Positions 13,453-20,016 of a stretch of 20,132 nucleotides of DNA are shown piece by piece. Source of the DNA: a bacterium (GTDB lineage Bacteria > SZUA-79 > Acidulodesulfobacterales > Acidulodesulfobacteraceae). The stretch is from NCBI GenBank assembly GCA_021784835.1, contig JAJYHI010000063.1:1-20132 (forward strand). Direction: 5' to 3'. Each line of letters starts with the position of its first letter. The stretch's first letter is position 1. The translations under genes were made by a program, and so were the position numbers. Below the pieces are notes generated by a model, which was not told the origin of the DNA, did no database searches, and worked only from the letters and a program-made list of their open reading frames with translations.

Positions 13453-14613
13453 TTAGAAATTGCGGTATTTATAATATGCGGCGCATGCTCCTTCAAAAGA
13501 TACCATACATGCGCCTACCGGTTCTTCCGGGGTGCATGTTTTCCCGAACAGCGGGCAGTCGTCCGGTTTGGATTTCCCTCTTAATATTTCCGCGCATTTG
13601 CATACGGCGTTTTCTTTGCCTTTCCGGCTTGTTTTGCCGGACCGTCCTGTCTTGCCGGCGGCTCCCGCTTTTGAACTTAATTCTGATTCTTTCAGTTTAT
13701 CCTTAAAAGCATATTCGGCGTCGAAATCTTTAAATTCGTCCCTTAATTTTAACCCGCTTTTCGGTATATTGCCAAAACCTCTCCATTCAAATTCGTTCCT
13801 TACCGTGAAATATTTATTTACAAGCGCCTGAGCTTTCTTATTTCCGCTTTCTTTGACCGCTCTTTTATAGGCAATTTCGACAGCCGGCCTGCCTTCGTTA
13901 ATCTGCCTCGCTATTAAAAGCACCCCGCTTAAAATGTCGTAAGGCTCGAATCCGGCTATTACCGCCGCCTTATTATATTTATCAGGAATATCGGTATAAA
14001 TGCCGCTTCCGGTCATAACGCTGACGTGCCCCGGACAAATAAATCCGTCTATTGAATTATCGCCCGAATCTAAAATGGCGTTTATCGGGGGAGGCACGAG
14101 AACATGGTTTACGTGAAACAAAACATTGTTTATGCGCCTGGATATAATTTCTTCTAGAAGAGCCGCCGTCATAGGAGTCGTCGTTTCAAACCCAATCGCG
14201 AAAAAAACTATTTTTTTACCCTTATTTGCATTATTTTCGGCGATTTTTATAATATCGAGGGGGGAGTATATCATCCTTACGTCCTTCCCTTTTGCCCGCT
14301 CTTTTATAAGCGAACTTTCCGTTCCGGGAACCCGCATCATATCGCCGTATACCGCAAGTATGACGCCGGGCGAATCTGCAATTTCTATCGCCTCGTCTAT
14401 TCTTCCAACTGGCATCACGCAAACCGGGCATCCCGGTCCGTGAAGAAAATTTATTTTATCTTTAAGGAGGGTATTTAATCCGTATTTCATAATGGAATGG
14501 GTGTGTCCGCCGCATATTTCCATTATGTTAAGAGTTTTTTTAACTTCCGAGCCTATAATCGACGTCAGCCTGATTATTTCGTCTTTTCTTTTAAAATCGG
14601 AATATAATTCCAT
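13453..14613 (-). CDS. hypD: HypD, Fe-S scaffold for assembly of the Fe(CN)2CO unit
   Basis: HypD, with HypC, is the scaffold on which the iron receives its CN and CO ligands. This 386-residue protein has the conserved C-G-G-H-T-H (34-39), G-P-G-C-P-V-C (59-65), a P-G-H-V-S segment with the preceding Cys, and the C-terminal Cys-rich region C-K-C-A-E-I-L-R-G, D-D-C-P-L-F-G-K-x-C and G-A-C-M-V-S-x-E-G-A-C-A-A that binds a [4Fe-4S] cluster. Just before that region is a low-complexity Gly/Ser/Lys/Arg insert (G-K-T-G-R-S-G-K-T-S-R-K-G-K). No Shine-Dalgarno sequence is visible before the ATG. It lies between hypC (85 bp) and hypE (20 bp) on the same strand. Confidence 0.97.
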   Translation of the reverse strand: MELYSDFKRKDEIIRLTSIIGSEVKKTLNIMEICGGHTHSIMKYGLNTLLKDKINFLHGPGCPVCVMPVGRIDEAIEIADSPGVILAVYGDMMRVPGTESSLIKERAKGKDVRMIYSPLDIIKIAENNANKGKKIVFFAIGFETTTPMTAALLEEIISRRINNVLFHVNHVLVPPPINAILDSGDNSIDGFICPGHVSVMTGSGIYTDIPDKYNKAAVIAGFEPYDILSGVLLIARQINEGRPAVEIAYKRAVKESGNKKAQALVNKYFTVRNEFEWRGFGNIPKSGLKLRDEFKDFDAEYAFKDKLKESELSSKAGAAGKTGRSGKTSRKGKENAVCKCAEILRGKSKPDDCPLFGKTCTPEEPVGACMVSFEGACAAYYKYRNF

Positions 14614-14698
14614 AACAGGATTTTAACGATAGTAAATAGTTATCCCAATTTTTTTTCGGTAAGATTATTAAGCATAATTTATATTTTTTATTTTGTTA

Positions 14699-14926
14699 TT
14701 ATGTCGTTTTTATTTCGATTTCCCTAAACAGGCTAAGGCTTTCCATGGCTTCTTTTTCGTCTATTTTTTGCATTGCGTAACCCACGTGTATGAGCAGATA
14801 ATCGCCTATTGAGGCGGGTTCTTCCAGAAGCATCGTAGAAACGAGCCTTTTAGACCCCATAGTGTCGACGATAACAGTACTTTCGTCTTTTATTTCTATA
14901 ACCTTTGAAGGTATTGCCAGGCACAT
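14699..14926 (-). CDS. hypC: HypC hydrogenase maturation chaperone
   Basis: HypC shuttles the iron unit between HypD and the large subunit. The 75-residue protein starts with the family signature MCLAIPSKV, in which C2 binds the iron, and has the usual OB-like beta barrel pattern through G-D-Y-L-L-I-H-V-G-Y-A-M. Length is normal for the family. It is the first gene of the hypCDEF series. No Shine-Dalgarno sequence precedes the ATG; the upstream bases are an AT-rich run following a terminator-like stem, so the promoter for hypC may overlap that stem or lie upstream of the OmpA-like gene. Confidence 0.96.
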   Translation of the reverse strand: MCLAIPSKVIEIKDESTVIVDTMGSKRLVSTMLLEEPASIGDYLLIHVGYAMQKIDEKEAMESLSLFREIEIKTT

Positions 14927-14945
14927 TTAATTTAATTTTAAAAAA

Positions 14946-14998
14946 ATCCGGAGGCCGTTATCTTATAATTAAATTTATATAGAAAAACAGTCTCCGGA
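14946..14998 (-). terminator. long-loop terminator-like stem after the OmpA-like gene
   Basis: On the minus strand, TCCGGAG (about 14998-14992) can pair with CTCCGGA (about 14952-14946), followed at once by a run of seven T residues (14945-14939). The stem is good and the T-run is well placed, but the loop is about 39 nt, longer than usual. It would end transcripts of the OmpA-like gene before hypC. Confidence 0.4.
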
Positions 14999-15013
14999 AA
15001 ATATTTTATTTTT

Positions 15014-15619
15014 TTATCTGGAAATAACCTCAAAATGGTCTCTTCTGTTTATGGCATAACAGGATGAGGTATCAGCCGTACATGCAAGCCTGCTTTTTCC
15101 GAATACGGCGGTTTTTAATCTATTTGATGCAATTCCTAAATTTTCAAGATAATTTTTGGCGGAGTTAACTCTTCTCGAAGCAAGAGCCATATTATACGAA
15201 ACGGAACCTCTCTGGTCGCAATTTCCCTGAATTTGCACTACTATTTTTGGATTGTTTTTTAAATATTCTGCGTTTCTTTTAAGAATAGCTTTGTCTTTGC
15301 TCGTAAGAACGGCGCTATTTAAAGCAAAATAAATATTGTGCGAAGATATATCGTAAGTAGAAACGCGTTTTTTTGGAACGTAACTCTTAACCGCATTTAC
15401 CGGTTTAGGAGATGGAGCCTCCATGCAGCAATTATAGGAAGAACTGCATGGACTGGATAAATAAGACGTGCCTCTATTATTGCCGAAACCGCATGGCGTT
15501 GTCCAGTTGGTTCCGTTTCCGGCAAATGATTTAACGGCGATTCCCGTTGAAATAAGAAGAAATGCAAATGCCGAAATAACGAAAAATAAAAATGAGTTTT
15601 TTTTGTTTTTTTCCTTCAT
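15014..15619 (-). CDS. OmpA/Pal-domain envelope protein
   Basis: The 201-residue protein has a Lys-rich start and a hydrophobic signal segment (about 9-33) with a likely cut after S-F-A. No lipobox Cys is present at the cut site, so it differs from true Pal lipoproteins and is probably soluble in the periplasm or held by other contacts. A Cys-containing linker (about 35-85, including adjacent Cys residues) leads to the OmpA-C peptidoglycan-binding domain (about 92-200): I-Y-F-A-L-N-S-A-V-L, Q-I-Q-G-N-C-D-Q-R-G-S, Y-N-M-A-L-A-S-R-R and a late N-R-R. The binding loop reads G-N-C-D-Q-R-G where Pal has G-H-T-D-E-R-G. Four extra Cys residues suggest disulphides. A strong AAAGGAGG site precedes the ATG. 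Confidence 0.88.
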   Translation of the reverse strand: MKEKNKKNSFLFFVISAFAFLLISTGIAVKSFAGNGTNWTTPCGFGNNRGTSYLSSPCSSSYNCCMEAPSPKPVNAVKSYVPKKRVSTYDISSHNIYFALNSAVLTSKDKAILKRNAEYLKNNPKIVVQIQGNCDQRGSVSYNMALASRRVNSAKNYLENLGIASNRLKTAVFGKSRLACTADTSSCYAINRRDHFEVISR

Positions 15620-15644
15620 AAAGCCTCCTTTGTTTAAGATTAAT

Positions 15645-15674
15645 ATAATAAATATGTAAAATTTTTTATATCAA
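15645..15674 (-). promoter_or_regulatory. candidate promoter of the OmpA/Pal-like gene
   Basis: On the minus strand TTGATA (15674-15669) and TATTAT (15650-15645), 18 bp apart, form a plausible sigma70 promoter. The start would be near 15638. The resulting leader of about 19 nt contains the AAAGGAGG ribosome-binding site (about 15631-15624). Confidence 0.45.
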
Positions 15675-15727
15675 TTAAAATTATAACACAAAAATTTATA
15701 GAAATAGAATATATATTTTAAATATTG

Positions 15728-15915
15728 CCTTGAACCTGCGTTAGAAAATATTCTGCCCTTTCTATTATATATGCAGATACCGGATTCCTGGTTCCCATGA
15801 AACTGCGCCGTTTAAGCTTTTTAAGCTAAAGTTTAAAATTGGGCGCGGTCGCTCCCGCGGCGGCTTAGAGCCGGAAATAAAATCCGGAAATAAAATTACT
15901 AACGGAGGTTCAAGG
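15728..15915. mobile_element. MITE-like element, copy 1 (188 bp)
   Basis: The left end CCTTGAACCTGCGTTAG (15728-15744) and the right end (15899-15915) are 17-bp terminal inverted repeats with one mismatch. Inside are a GC-rich hairpin region (about 15842-15872) and a directly repeated CCGGAAATAAAAT. There is no coding capacity. A shorter copy with the same left end and a shared right-hand interior lies at 18304-18390. No clear target-site duplication was identified. Confidence 0.7.
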
Positions 15916-16201
15916 GGTTATGAATCAATGTTAATTATTAAACATTCCCCTTACCCTTCTCCCTCTTCAAGATTTGTTAATGCTTTCGGCCGCAGCAGGA
16001 TAAAATGCCGAAACGGAGGTAATAAAGCCGAAATAACAGCCGTCCACGGTTATAATAACCGCTCCTGCCGTTTTCATGATTTATATCCGCTTTTACGATT
16101 GATTACGCAAAAGCCCGTTAAGTAAGATAGTTATTTAAGTAAGATAGCTATTATATAACCGCCGGTATCCGCCCTTTTATGATATGCCTTCCCCGCTTAT
16201 T
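15916..16201. other. intergenic stretch between MITE copy 1 and the GGDEF fragment
   Basis: Nothing firmly coding is visible. A 36-codon minus-strand ORF (15967-16077) encodes a mildly hydrophobic peptide but has a weak ribosome-binding site and no recognisable family. A 17-bp near-tandem duplication (TTAAGTAAGATAG-type) lies around 16119-16152. Confidence 0.3.
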
Positions 16202-17113
16202 TTAACTGCATTTATCCGTTACCGTCCAGTAACATTTTCTGTCCGCTTTATGTTCCTTGCTTTGATACAGCGCGTTGTCGGCGTACCGCAGAAGCGTATC
16301 GGCTGTGACGTCGTTATCTATGTGGCAAATATGCACCCCCATGCTTAAGCCGACTTCCACCGTCCTGCTTTCCGAAAGCACGACAGGGACACGGACCGTT
16401 TCTTCGATTTTATTAAATATCGGGATTAGGGCGTTAATATTTTTACAGTCTTCTATTAAAATAACAAATTCGTCGCCTCCGATTCTTGCGACGAAATCAG
16501 TTTTGCGAAGAGAATCTTTCAACCGCTTTCCTATAACCTGAAGTACGGTATCGCCGGCCTCGTGTCCATAGGTATCGTTCACGGGCTTAAAACGGTCTAA
16601 GTCTATCATTCCTACCGCAGTCAGCCAGTTCTGACGCATAGCCCTTGCCATGGCTTTTTCCAGTTCTTCCGTAAGAGCGCGGCGGTTGGGCAGTCCGGTA
16701 AGCGCGTCGTAAAACGCCGCAATCCTGAGTTTCTCCTGAAGAATGAGCATATTCCGCTGGGACTCTATTTTTTCTAAAGCATAAGAAACGTCCAGCTGAA
16801 TTTCTTCGAGAAGGTTCATGCGGTCCTCGCCCGCGCCGACCCTTATGCCTCCCCAGTGTTTTCCGTCTATGAATATCGGAACGCCGATATCGCTCATAAC
16901 CTCGCCCGTGTCCCTTGGATAAGTCTGGACGATAAAGCTGTCTGTATTTCTGGCAACGGCCAAACCGACCGGGTCGTCGAAAATCCTCATAGAACGGCTG
17001 CCGTAAAGGTCTTTTTTGTAATCTCCGGTTAGAGGCTGGTCGTTAATGTCGTTGTGCGCGTCAACGTAGCCGTTGTCGTCGGTTAAAACGAAAAACATGA
17101 AATTCGGATTCAT
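16202..17113 (-). CDS. GGDEF fragment with sensor segment (3' part of the broken gene)
   Basis: This 303-codon open part keeps everything needed for catalysis: D-A-L-T-G-L-P-N-R-R (136-145), D-L-D-R-F-K-P-V-N-D-T-Y-G-H (171-184), GGDEF (212-216) and an inhibitory-site R-x-x-D (R203, D206). Residues 1-95 are the H-N / R-D-T-G-E-V / H-W-G sensor region. The ATG at 17113 has no good ribosome-binding site, and homologous sequence continues upstream in frame (K-N-R-I-Q-P-I-E-D-K-Y-L-R). So the true gene started further up. It could still be made as a shortened cyclase if an internal start is used. Confidence 0.6.
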   Translation of the reverse strand: MNPNFMFFVLTDDNGYVDAHNDINDQPLTGDYKKDLYGSRSMRIFDDPVGLAVARNTDSFIVQTYPRDTGEVMSDIGVPIFIDGKHWGGIRVGAGEDRMNLLEEIQLDVSYALEKIESQRNMLILQEKLRIAAFYDALTGLPNRRALTEELEKAMARAMRQNWLTAVGMIDLDRFKPVNDTYGHEAGDTVLQVIGKRLKDSLRKTDFVARIGGDEFVILIEDCKNINALIPIFNKIEETVRVPVVLSESRTVEVGLSMGVHICHIDNDVTADTLLRYADNALYQSKEHKADRKCYWTVTDKCS

Positions 17114-17171
17114 TCTTAGATATTTATCTTCTATCGGCTGTATCCGGTTTTTTACGAATGAGGCGAAGAGG

Positions 17172-17191
17172 GTTCTATATTGTTCTATATT
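17172..17191. repeat. exact 10-bp tandem duplication causing a frameshift
   Basis: GTTCTATATT occurs twice in a row (17172-17181 and 17182-17191). Ten bases is 3n+1, so the extra copy shifts the minus-strand frame and creates the TAG that ends the GAF part. It is the third break of the PAS-GAF-GGDEF gene and, being a perfect tandem repeat, could in principle revert by slippage. Confidence 0.92.
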
Positions 17192-17759
17192 TTTGAGGAT
17201 TCGTATCGGGAATTGGAATATAATTTCTGTCCCATATATCGGAAGAGGAAATTTCGCCGGAATTTATGGCTGTTTTTATTATTCCCGCTATTTCTTCCGC
17301 ACATGAATTCGCCATTTCTATTATCCTGTCTATATTATTTTCGCTGAAAGCGTTCTGCATGGAATCCATAAGCAGATATATATATTCTATTTTATCGCTT
17401 TTTGGAATAGGTATCGAACAGACGGAGTTTATGTTAAATCTTTCGTAATAATCATGCCATGCGCTTAAAGCGGAATCTTTTAATACGTCCGAGATAAGGC
17501 TGATTCTTTCGCTTGCATAGGCTCTTGCCACTGAGCCTTTCCCGTAAGGCGTATCCGGGTCAACCCCTATCTTAATGGACATTAAATTATCTTCGTGTTC
17601 TTTGGTTTTGGCTTTTGCGTATTTTTGTTTAAAAAATTTTGAATCGTCTATATATCCGACGACTGCTGCATCGTATCCGACGGTATCAACAAAAATATCG
17701 CTATTTTGCGAAGAAGCGTTTTCTCGTCCGCTACCCTGACTATCATCTGGTTTATCTGG
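17175..17759 (-). pseudogene. GAF-domain fragment (middle part of the broken gene)
   Basis: The longest ATG-initiated part covers 17175-17582 (135 codons), but the same frame is open back to 17759. The convincing GAF sequence begins at about 17700 with D-I-F-V-D-T-V-G-Y-D-A-A-V-V-G-Y, followed by Y-A-K-A-K-T-K-E and D-P-D-T-P-Y-G-K-G-S-V-A-R-A-Y. The matching upstream residues (I-N-Q-M-I-V-R-V-A-D-E-K-T-L-L) are in another frame, which places a break near 17700. The segment ends at the duplication-induced stop. Confidence 0.7.
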
Positions 17760-18150
17760 CTAGTGGATAAAAATAGTCTTTCATAGGATTTTCTTTCGTT
17801 TTATCTATAGCAATAACGAACCCCGCAGGTTTATTTTCGTATAAAACCGTATAGGACGACACGGAAATAGGCATTAACGATTTTTTTTTCGTTATAAAAA
17901 TATAATGGACGTCTTCCCTTATGAATTCTTCTCCGTTAAGCCGCCTCGATATATAAGATTTAATTTCTTCTTCGGGATTAAACAAAAAATCTACAAAATT
18001 TTTACCGATAAGTTCTTGGGCGTTAAACCCTAAAATTTCCGCAAAATATGGGTTTACATAAATTATTACGCCTCCTTCGCCGTATATAAAATATCCGAAA
18101 TGCGTCGAAGGATTTAAAATATTTGGCAGATAATTTGAGGAATTAAGCAT
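17752..18150 (-). pseudogene. PAS-domain fragment (5' part of the broken gene)
   Basis: This 132-codon fragment has a PAS core: F-G-Y-F-I-Y-G-E-G-G-V-I-I-Y-V-N-P-Y-F-A-E-I-L-G with E-L-I-G-K-N-F, then P-I-S-V-S-S-Y and F-V-I-A-I-D-K-T. After A-I-D-K-T (about 17797) the residues stop resembling the family, and the expected linker continues in another frame as E-R-K-S-Y-E-R-L. It has no clear signal peptide or membrane helix, so the parent protein was probably cytoplasmic. The start at 18150 is preceded only by a weak AAGAGA site. Confidence 0.65.
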
Positions 18151-18303
18151 AAAATATATCTCTTGTCTAAGATAATATAATTAAGAATATAATTAGGATT
18201 TTATTTATTTTTAATATATAATATAGCGTTTTTATAACATTTAATTAAAATTATACCCCGCTTTCCAATTTATTGTTAAGGTAAAGAACAGGTAAATAAA
18301 ACA

Positions 18304-18390
18304 CCTTGAACCTGCGTTAGAAAATATTCAGGCGTCGTCGTTCCCCCTGCGGCGCAGAGCCGGAAATAAAATTTTTAACGCGGCTTAAGG
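18304..18390. mobile_element. MITE-like element, copy 2 (about 87 bp)
   Basis: The left end is identical to that of copy 1 at 15728 (CCTTGAACCTGCGTTAGAAA onward, through AATATTC). The interior shares GGCGCAGAGCCGGAAATAAAA-like sequence with copy 1. The right end (TAACGCGGCTTAAGG) is a looser inverted match. Copies 1 and 2 flank the broken GGDEF gene in the same orientation. Confidence 0.6.
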
Positions 18391-18397
18391 GAAAAAT

Positions 18398-18439
18398 AAT
18401 TGTTGCCATCAATTGTTGCCATCAATTGTTGCCATCAAT
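18398..18439. promoter_or_regulatory. three overlapping 15-bp dyads (13-bp iterons) upstream of the transporter promoter
   Basis: AATTGTTGCCATC is repeated three times exactly (18398-18410, 18411-18423, 18424-18436) and ends with AATT. Each copy with its neighbour forms the dyad ATTGTTGCCATCAAT, symmetric as ATTG-n-TG-n-CA-n-CAAT, at 18399-18413, 18412-18426 and 18425-18439. The array ends one base before a -35 box, the usual place for an activator or repressor operator. Confidence 0.6.
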
Positions 18440-18468
18440 TTGACTTTAAGATAAAAATAGTCTAGTAT
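18440..18468 (+). promoter_or_regulatory. candidate promoter of the TDT transporter gene
   Basis: TTGACT (18440-18445, 5 of 6 to consensus) and TAGTAT (18463-18468, 4 of 6) are 17 bp apart. The start would be near 18475, giving a leader of about 100 nt. The three-dyad array directly abuts the -35 box. Confidence 0.45.
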
Positions 18469-18574
18469 AGATAAACCTTTTAATTATACCGCCGCATATT
18501 CGGCATATTTTGTATGCCGGTTTATTTAAGCCAGCTCAAAATTAATTTAATATTCATGCAGAGGTTTGCATAAA

Positions 18575-19750
18575 ATGAGAAAAAAAATAAATAGGATAGC
18601 CGACGGTCTGCGACCGCTTAAGCAGATGTCTCATCCGACCGACCTTATAAAACAGTTTACTCCTAACTGGTTCACGATGAACATGGGTACGGGCATTCTA
18701 TCCCTTATGCTCGCTGCTTTCCCTTATAAAGTCGCCGGACTGCATCTGATAGCCGAAAGTTTATGGATTGTAAACATTGCGCTATTCGCGGTATTTAGCG
18801 TTCTTTTTATAGGACGTTTCGTTTTTTATTTCGAATCCGCCAAAAAACTTCTCGGACATCCGGTGCAATCGATGTTTTTAGGCGCCATACCTATGGGATT
18901 GATAACTATAATAAACGGAATTTTGCTATTCGCAGGCAAAGGCGCGACGCAGATTGCTCTAAATTTATGGTATTTTGACGCTTTCATTTCGATAGTGGTG
19001 GGTTTGCTTGTTCCTTTCTATATGTTCACTAATCATAAGCACAGCATAGAAGATATGACCGCGATATGGCTTTTGCCTATAGTGCCGGCAGAAGTCGCTG
19101 CGGCATCCGCAGGTTTTTTAGCGCCGCACGTTGCTCCCGCCGTCGGCAGATACGTTATAATATTAGGTTATGCGCTGTGGGCGTTCTCGGTTCCGCTTGC
19201 CTTCGGCATCCTCGTTATATTATTTTTGCGCCTTGCATGGCACAAACTGCCGCATAGAGATATGGCGGTATCTACCTGGCTGACGCTGGGACCGATTGGG
19301 ACGGGCAGTTTAGGCCTGCTTCTTCTAGGAAACGACGCGCCTGCAGTGTTTGCCGGAACAAAACTTGAAATTTACGCAAAAACGGCTTACGGTTTCGGAC
19401 CTATAGGCGGACTTATTCTCTGGGGATTAGGCTTTTGGTGGCTTATAACTGCCGTTCTTATGACTCTCAGGTATATGCAGGAAGACCTGCCTTTCAATAT
19501 GGGTTGGTGGGGTTTTACGTTTCCTTTGGGCGTATATACGGCTGCGACTATTGCACTGTTCAGAATAACCGGAATAGGACTGTTTAAAGTATTGGGCGGC
19601 GCTTTTATTATAATGCTTGCATTTTTCTGGACGGTCGTAACGTCAAGAACGCTGCATGGAATGTGGCACGGCTACTTATTTAAAGCCCCATGTTTATCCG
19701 CCGAAACCGGACTTCCCGACGAAAATGCGGAATGTATCGATACAAATTAA
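18575..19750 (+). CDS. TDT-family transporter (TehA / Mae1 / Ssu1 / SLAC1-like)
   Basis: This 391-residue integral membrane protein belongs to the tellurite-resistance/dicarboxylate transporter family. Family signatures are P-N-W-F-T-M-N-M-G-T-G early on, the L-L-P-I-V-P-A-E-V-A-A-A-S-A-G segment mid-protein, and G-W-W-G-F-T-F-P-L-G-V-Y-T-A-A-T near the end. About ten hydrophobic helices can be counted. Members move sulfite, malate, nitrate or other small anions; the substrate cannot be told here, though sulfite export would suit a sulfur-metabolising host. A GAGG box (18561-18564) is spaced 10 nt from the ATG at 18575, so I prefer it to the in-frame TTG at 18566. It follows a likely regulated promoter and appears to be a single-gene unit. 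Confidence 0.88.
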   Translation: MRKKINRIADGLRPLKQMSHPTDLIKQFTPNWFTMNMGTGILSLMLAAFPYKVAGLHLIAESLWIVNIALFAVFSVLFIGRFVFYFESAKKLLGHPVQSMFLGAIPMGLITIINGILLFAGKGATQIALNLWYFDAFISIVVGLLVPFYMFTNHKHSIEDMTAIWLLPIVPAEVAAASAGFLAPHVAPAVGRYVIILGYALWAFSVPLAFGILVILFLRLAWHKLPHRDMAVSTWLTLGPIGTGSLGLLLLGNDAPAVFAGTKLEIYAKTAYGFGPIGGLILWGLGFWWLITAVLMTLRYMQEDLPFNMGWWGFTFPLGVYTAATIALFRITGIGLFKVLGGAFIIMLAFFWTVVTSRTLHGMWHGYLFKAPCLSAETGLPDENAECIDTN

Positions 19751-19760
19751 TATAACTAAC

Positions 19761-19922
19761 TTAAATCACCGTTAGAAATTTTTTATCATGGATTCCCGCT
19801 TACGCGAGAATGAATATGAAGGGATTGAGGCTTTAACCTAAAAGGTATCATTCCCGCGTAAGCGGGAATCGGGTATTTATAACTTGTTAAATCAATTTTT
19901 ATAGTCTCTAACGGTGATTTAA
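19761..19922. mobile_element. MITE-like element with 15-bp perfect terminal inverted repeats (162 bp)
   Basis: TTAAATCACCGTTAG (19761-19775) and CTAACGGTGATTTAA (19908-19922) are perfect inverted repeats. Inside is a second inverted pair of 22 bp with one mismatch (19792-19813 and 19848-19869), built on ATTCCCGCTTACGCG, a palindrome type common in bacterial genomes. The ends start with TTAA, which may be the duplicated target. There is no ORF. It begins 11 bp after the transporter stop and could serve as its transcript end. Confidence 0.7.
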
Positions 19923-19992
19923 GGTATTTTAATTGTTTATCTAAACTAAAAATCGCCATGAAAATAGAAATATTAATAAGCGTTCTAAATCG

Positions 19993-20016
19993 GGATTAGG
20001 GATTAAACCCTAATCC
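19993..20016. repeat. perfect 9-bp inverted repeat
   Basis: GGATTAGGG (19993-20001) and CCCTAATCC (20008-20016) form a perfect hairpin with a 6-nt loop. No T-run follows on either strand, so it is not a clear intrinsic terminator. The rest of the window to its end (20017-20132) is AT-rich, and I see no gene in it. Confidence 0.6.

Larger units (their letters stand above)
16202..18150 (-). pseudogene. PAS-GAF-sensor-GGDEF diguanylate cyclase gene broken by three frameshifts
   Basis: Read across three frames, this stretch gives one continuous protein of about 645 residues: PAS domain, GAF domain, a sensor segment like those in some chemoreceptors (D-x-N-G-Y...H-N, Q-T-Y-x-R-D-T-G-E-V, H-W-G) and GGDEF. 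Breaks: near 17797 the frame passes from A-I-D-K-T to E-R-K-S-Y-E-R-L; near 17700 it passes from L-L-R-K-I-A to D-I-F-V-D-T-V-G-Y; at 17172-17191 an exact 10-bp tandem duplication shifts it inside N-P-Q-K-Y-R-T. Removing one duplicate restores N-P-Q-K-Y-R-T-L-F-A-S-F. The first two look like single-base losses. Intact relatives would sense a signal and make cyclic di-GMP. Sequencing error cannot be excluded for the single-base breaks but is unlikely for the duplication. Confidence 0.82.

Noticed and set aside
15967..16077. Small 36-codon hydrophobic ORF on the minus strand
   Set aside because: Weak ribosome-binding site, no family resemblance, and the frame ends in repeat-rich DNA. Not enough to call a gene.
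15928..16125. 65-codon plus-strand ORF after MITE copy 1
   Set aside because: Pro/Ser-rich chance-like composition, and no Shine-Dalgarno sequence or recognisable domain.
18566..18574. TTG start of the TDT transporter three codons upstream
   Set aside because: The GAGG box is one base from this TTG but correctly spaced from the ATG at 18575, so the ATG is preferred.
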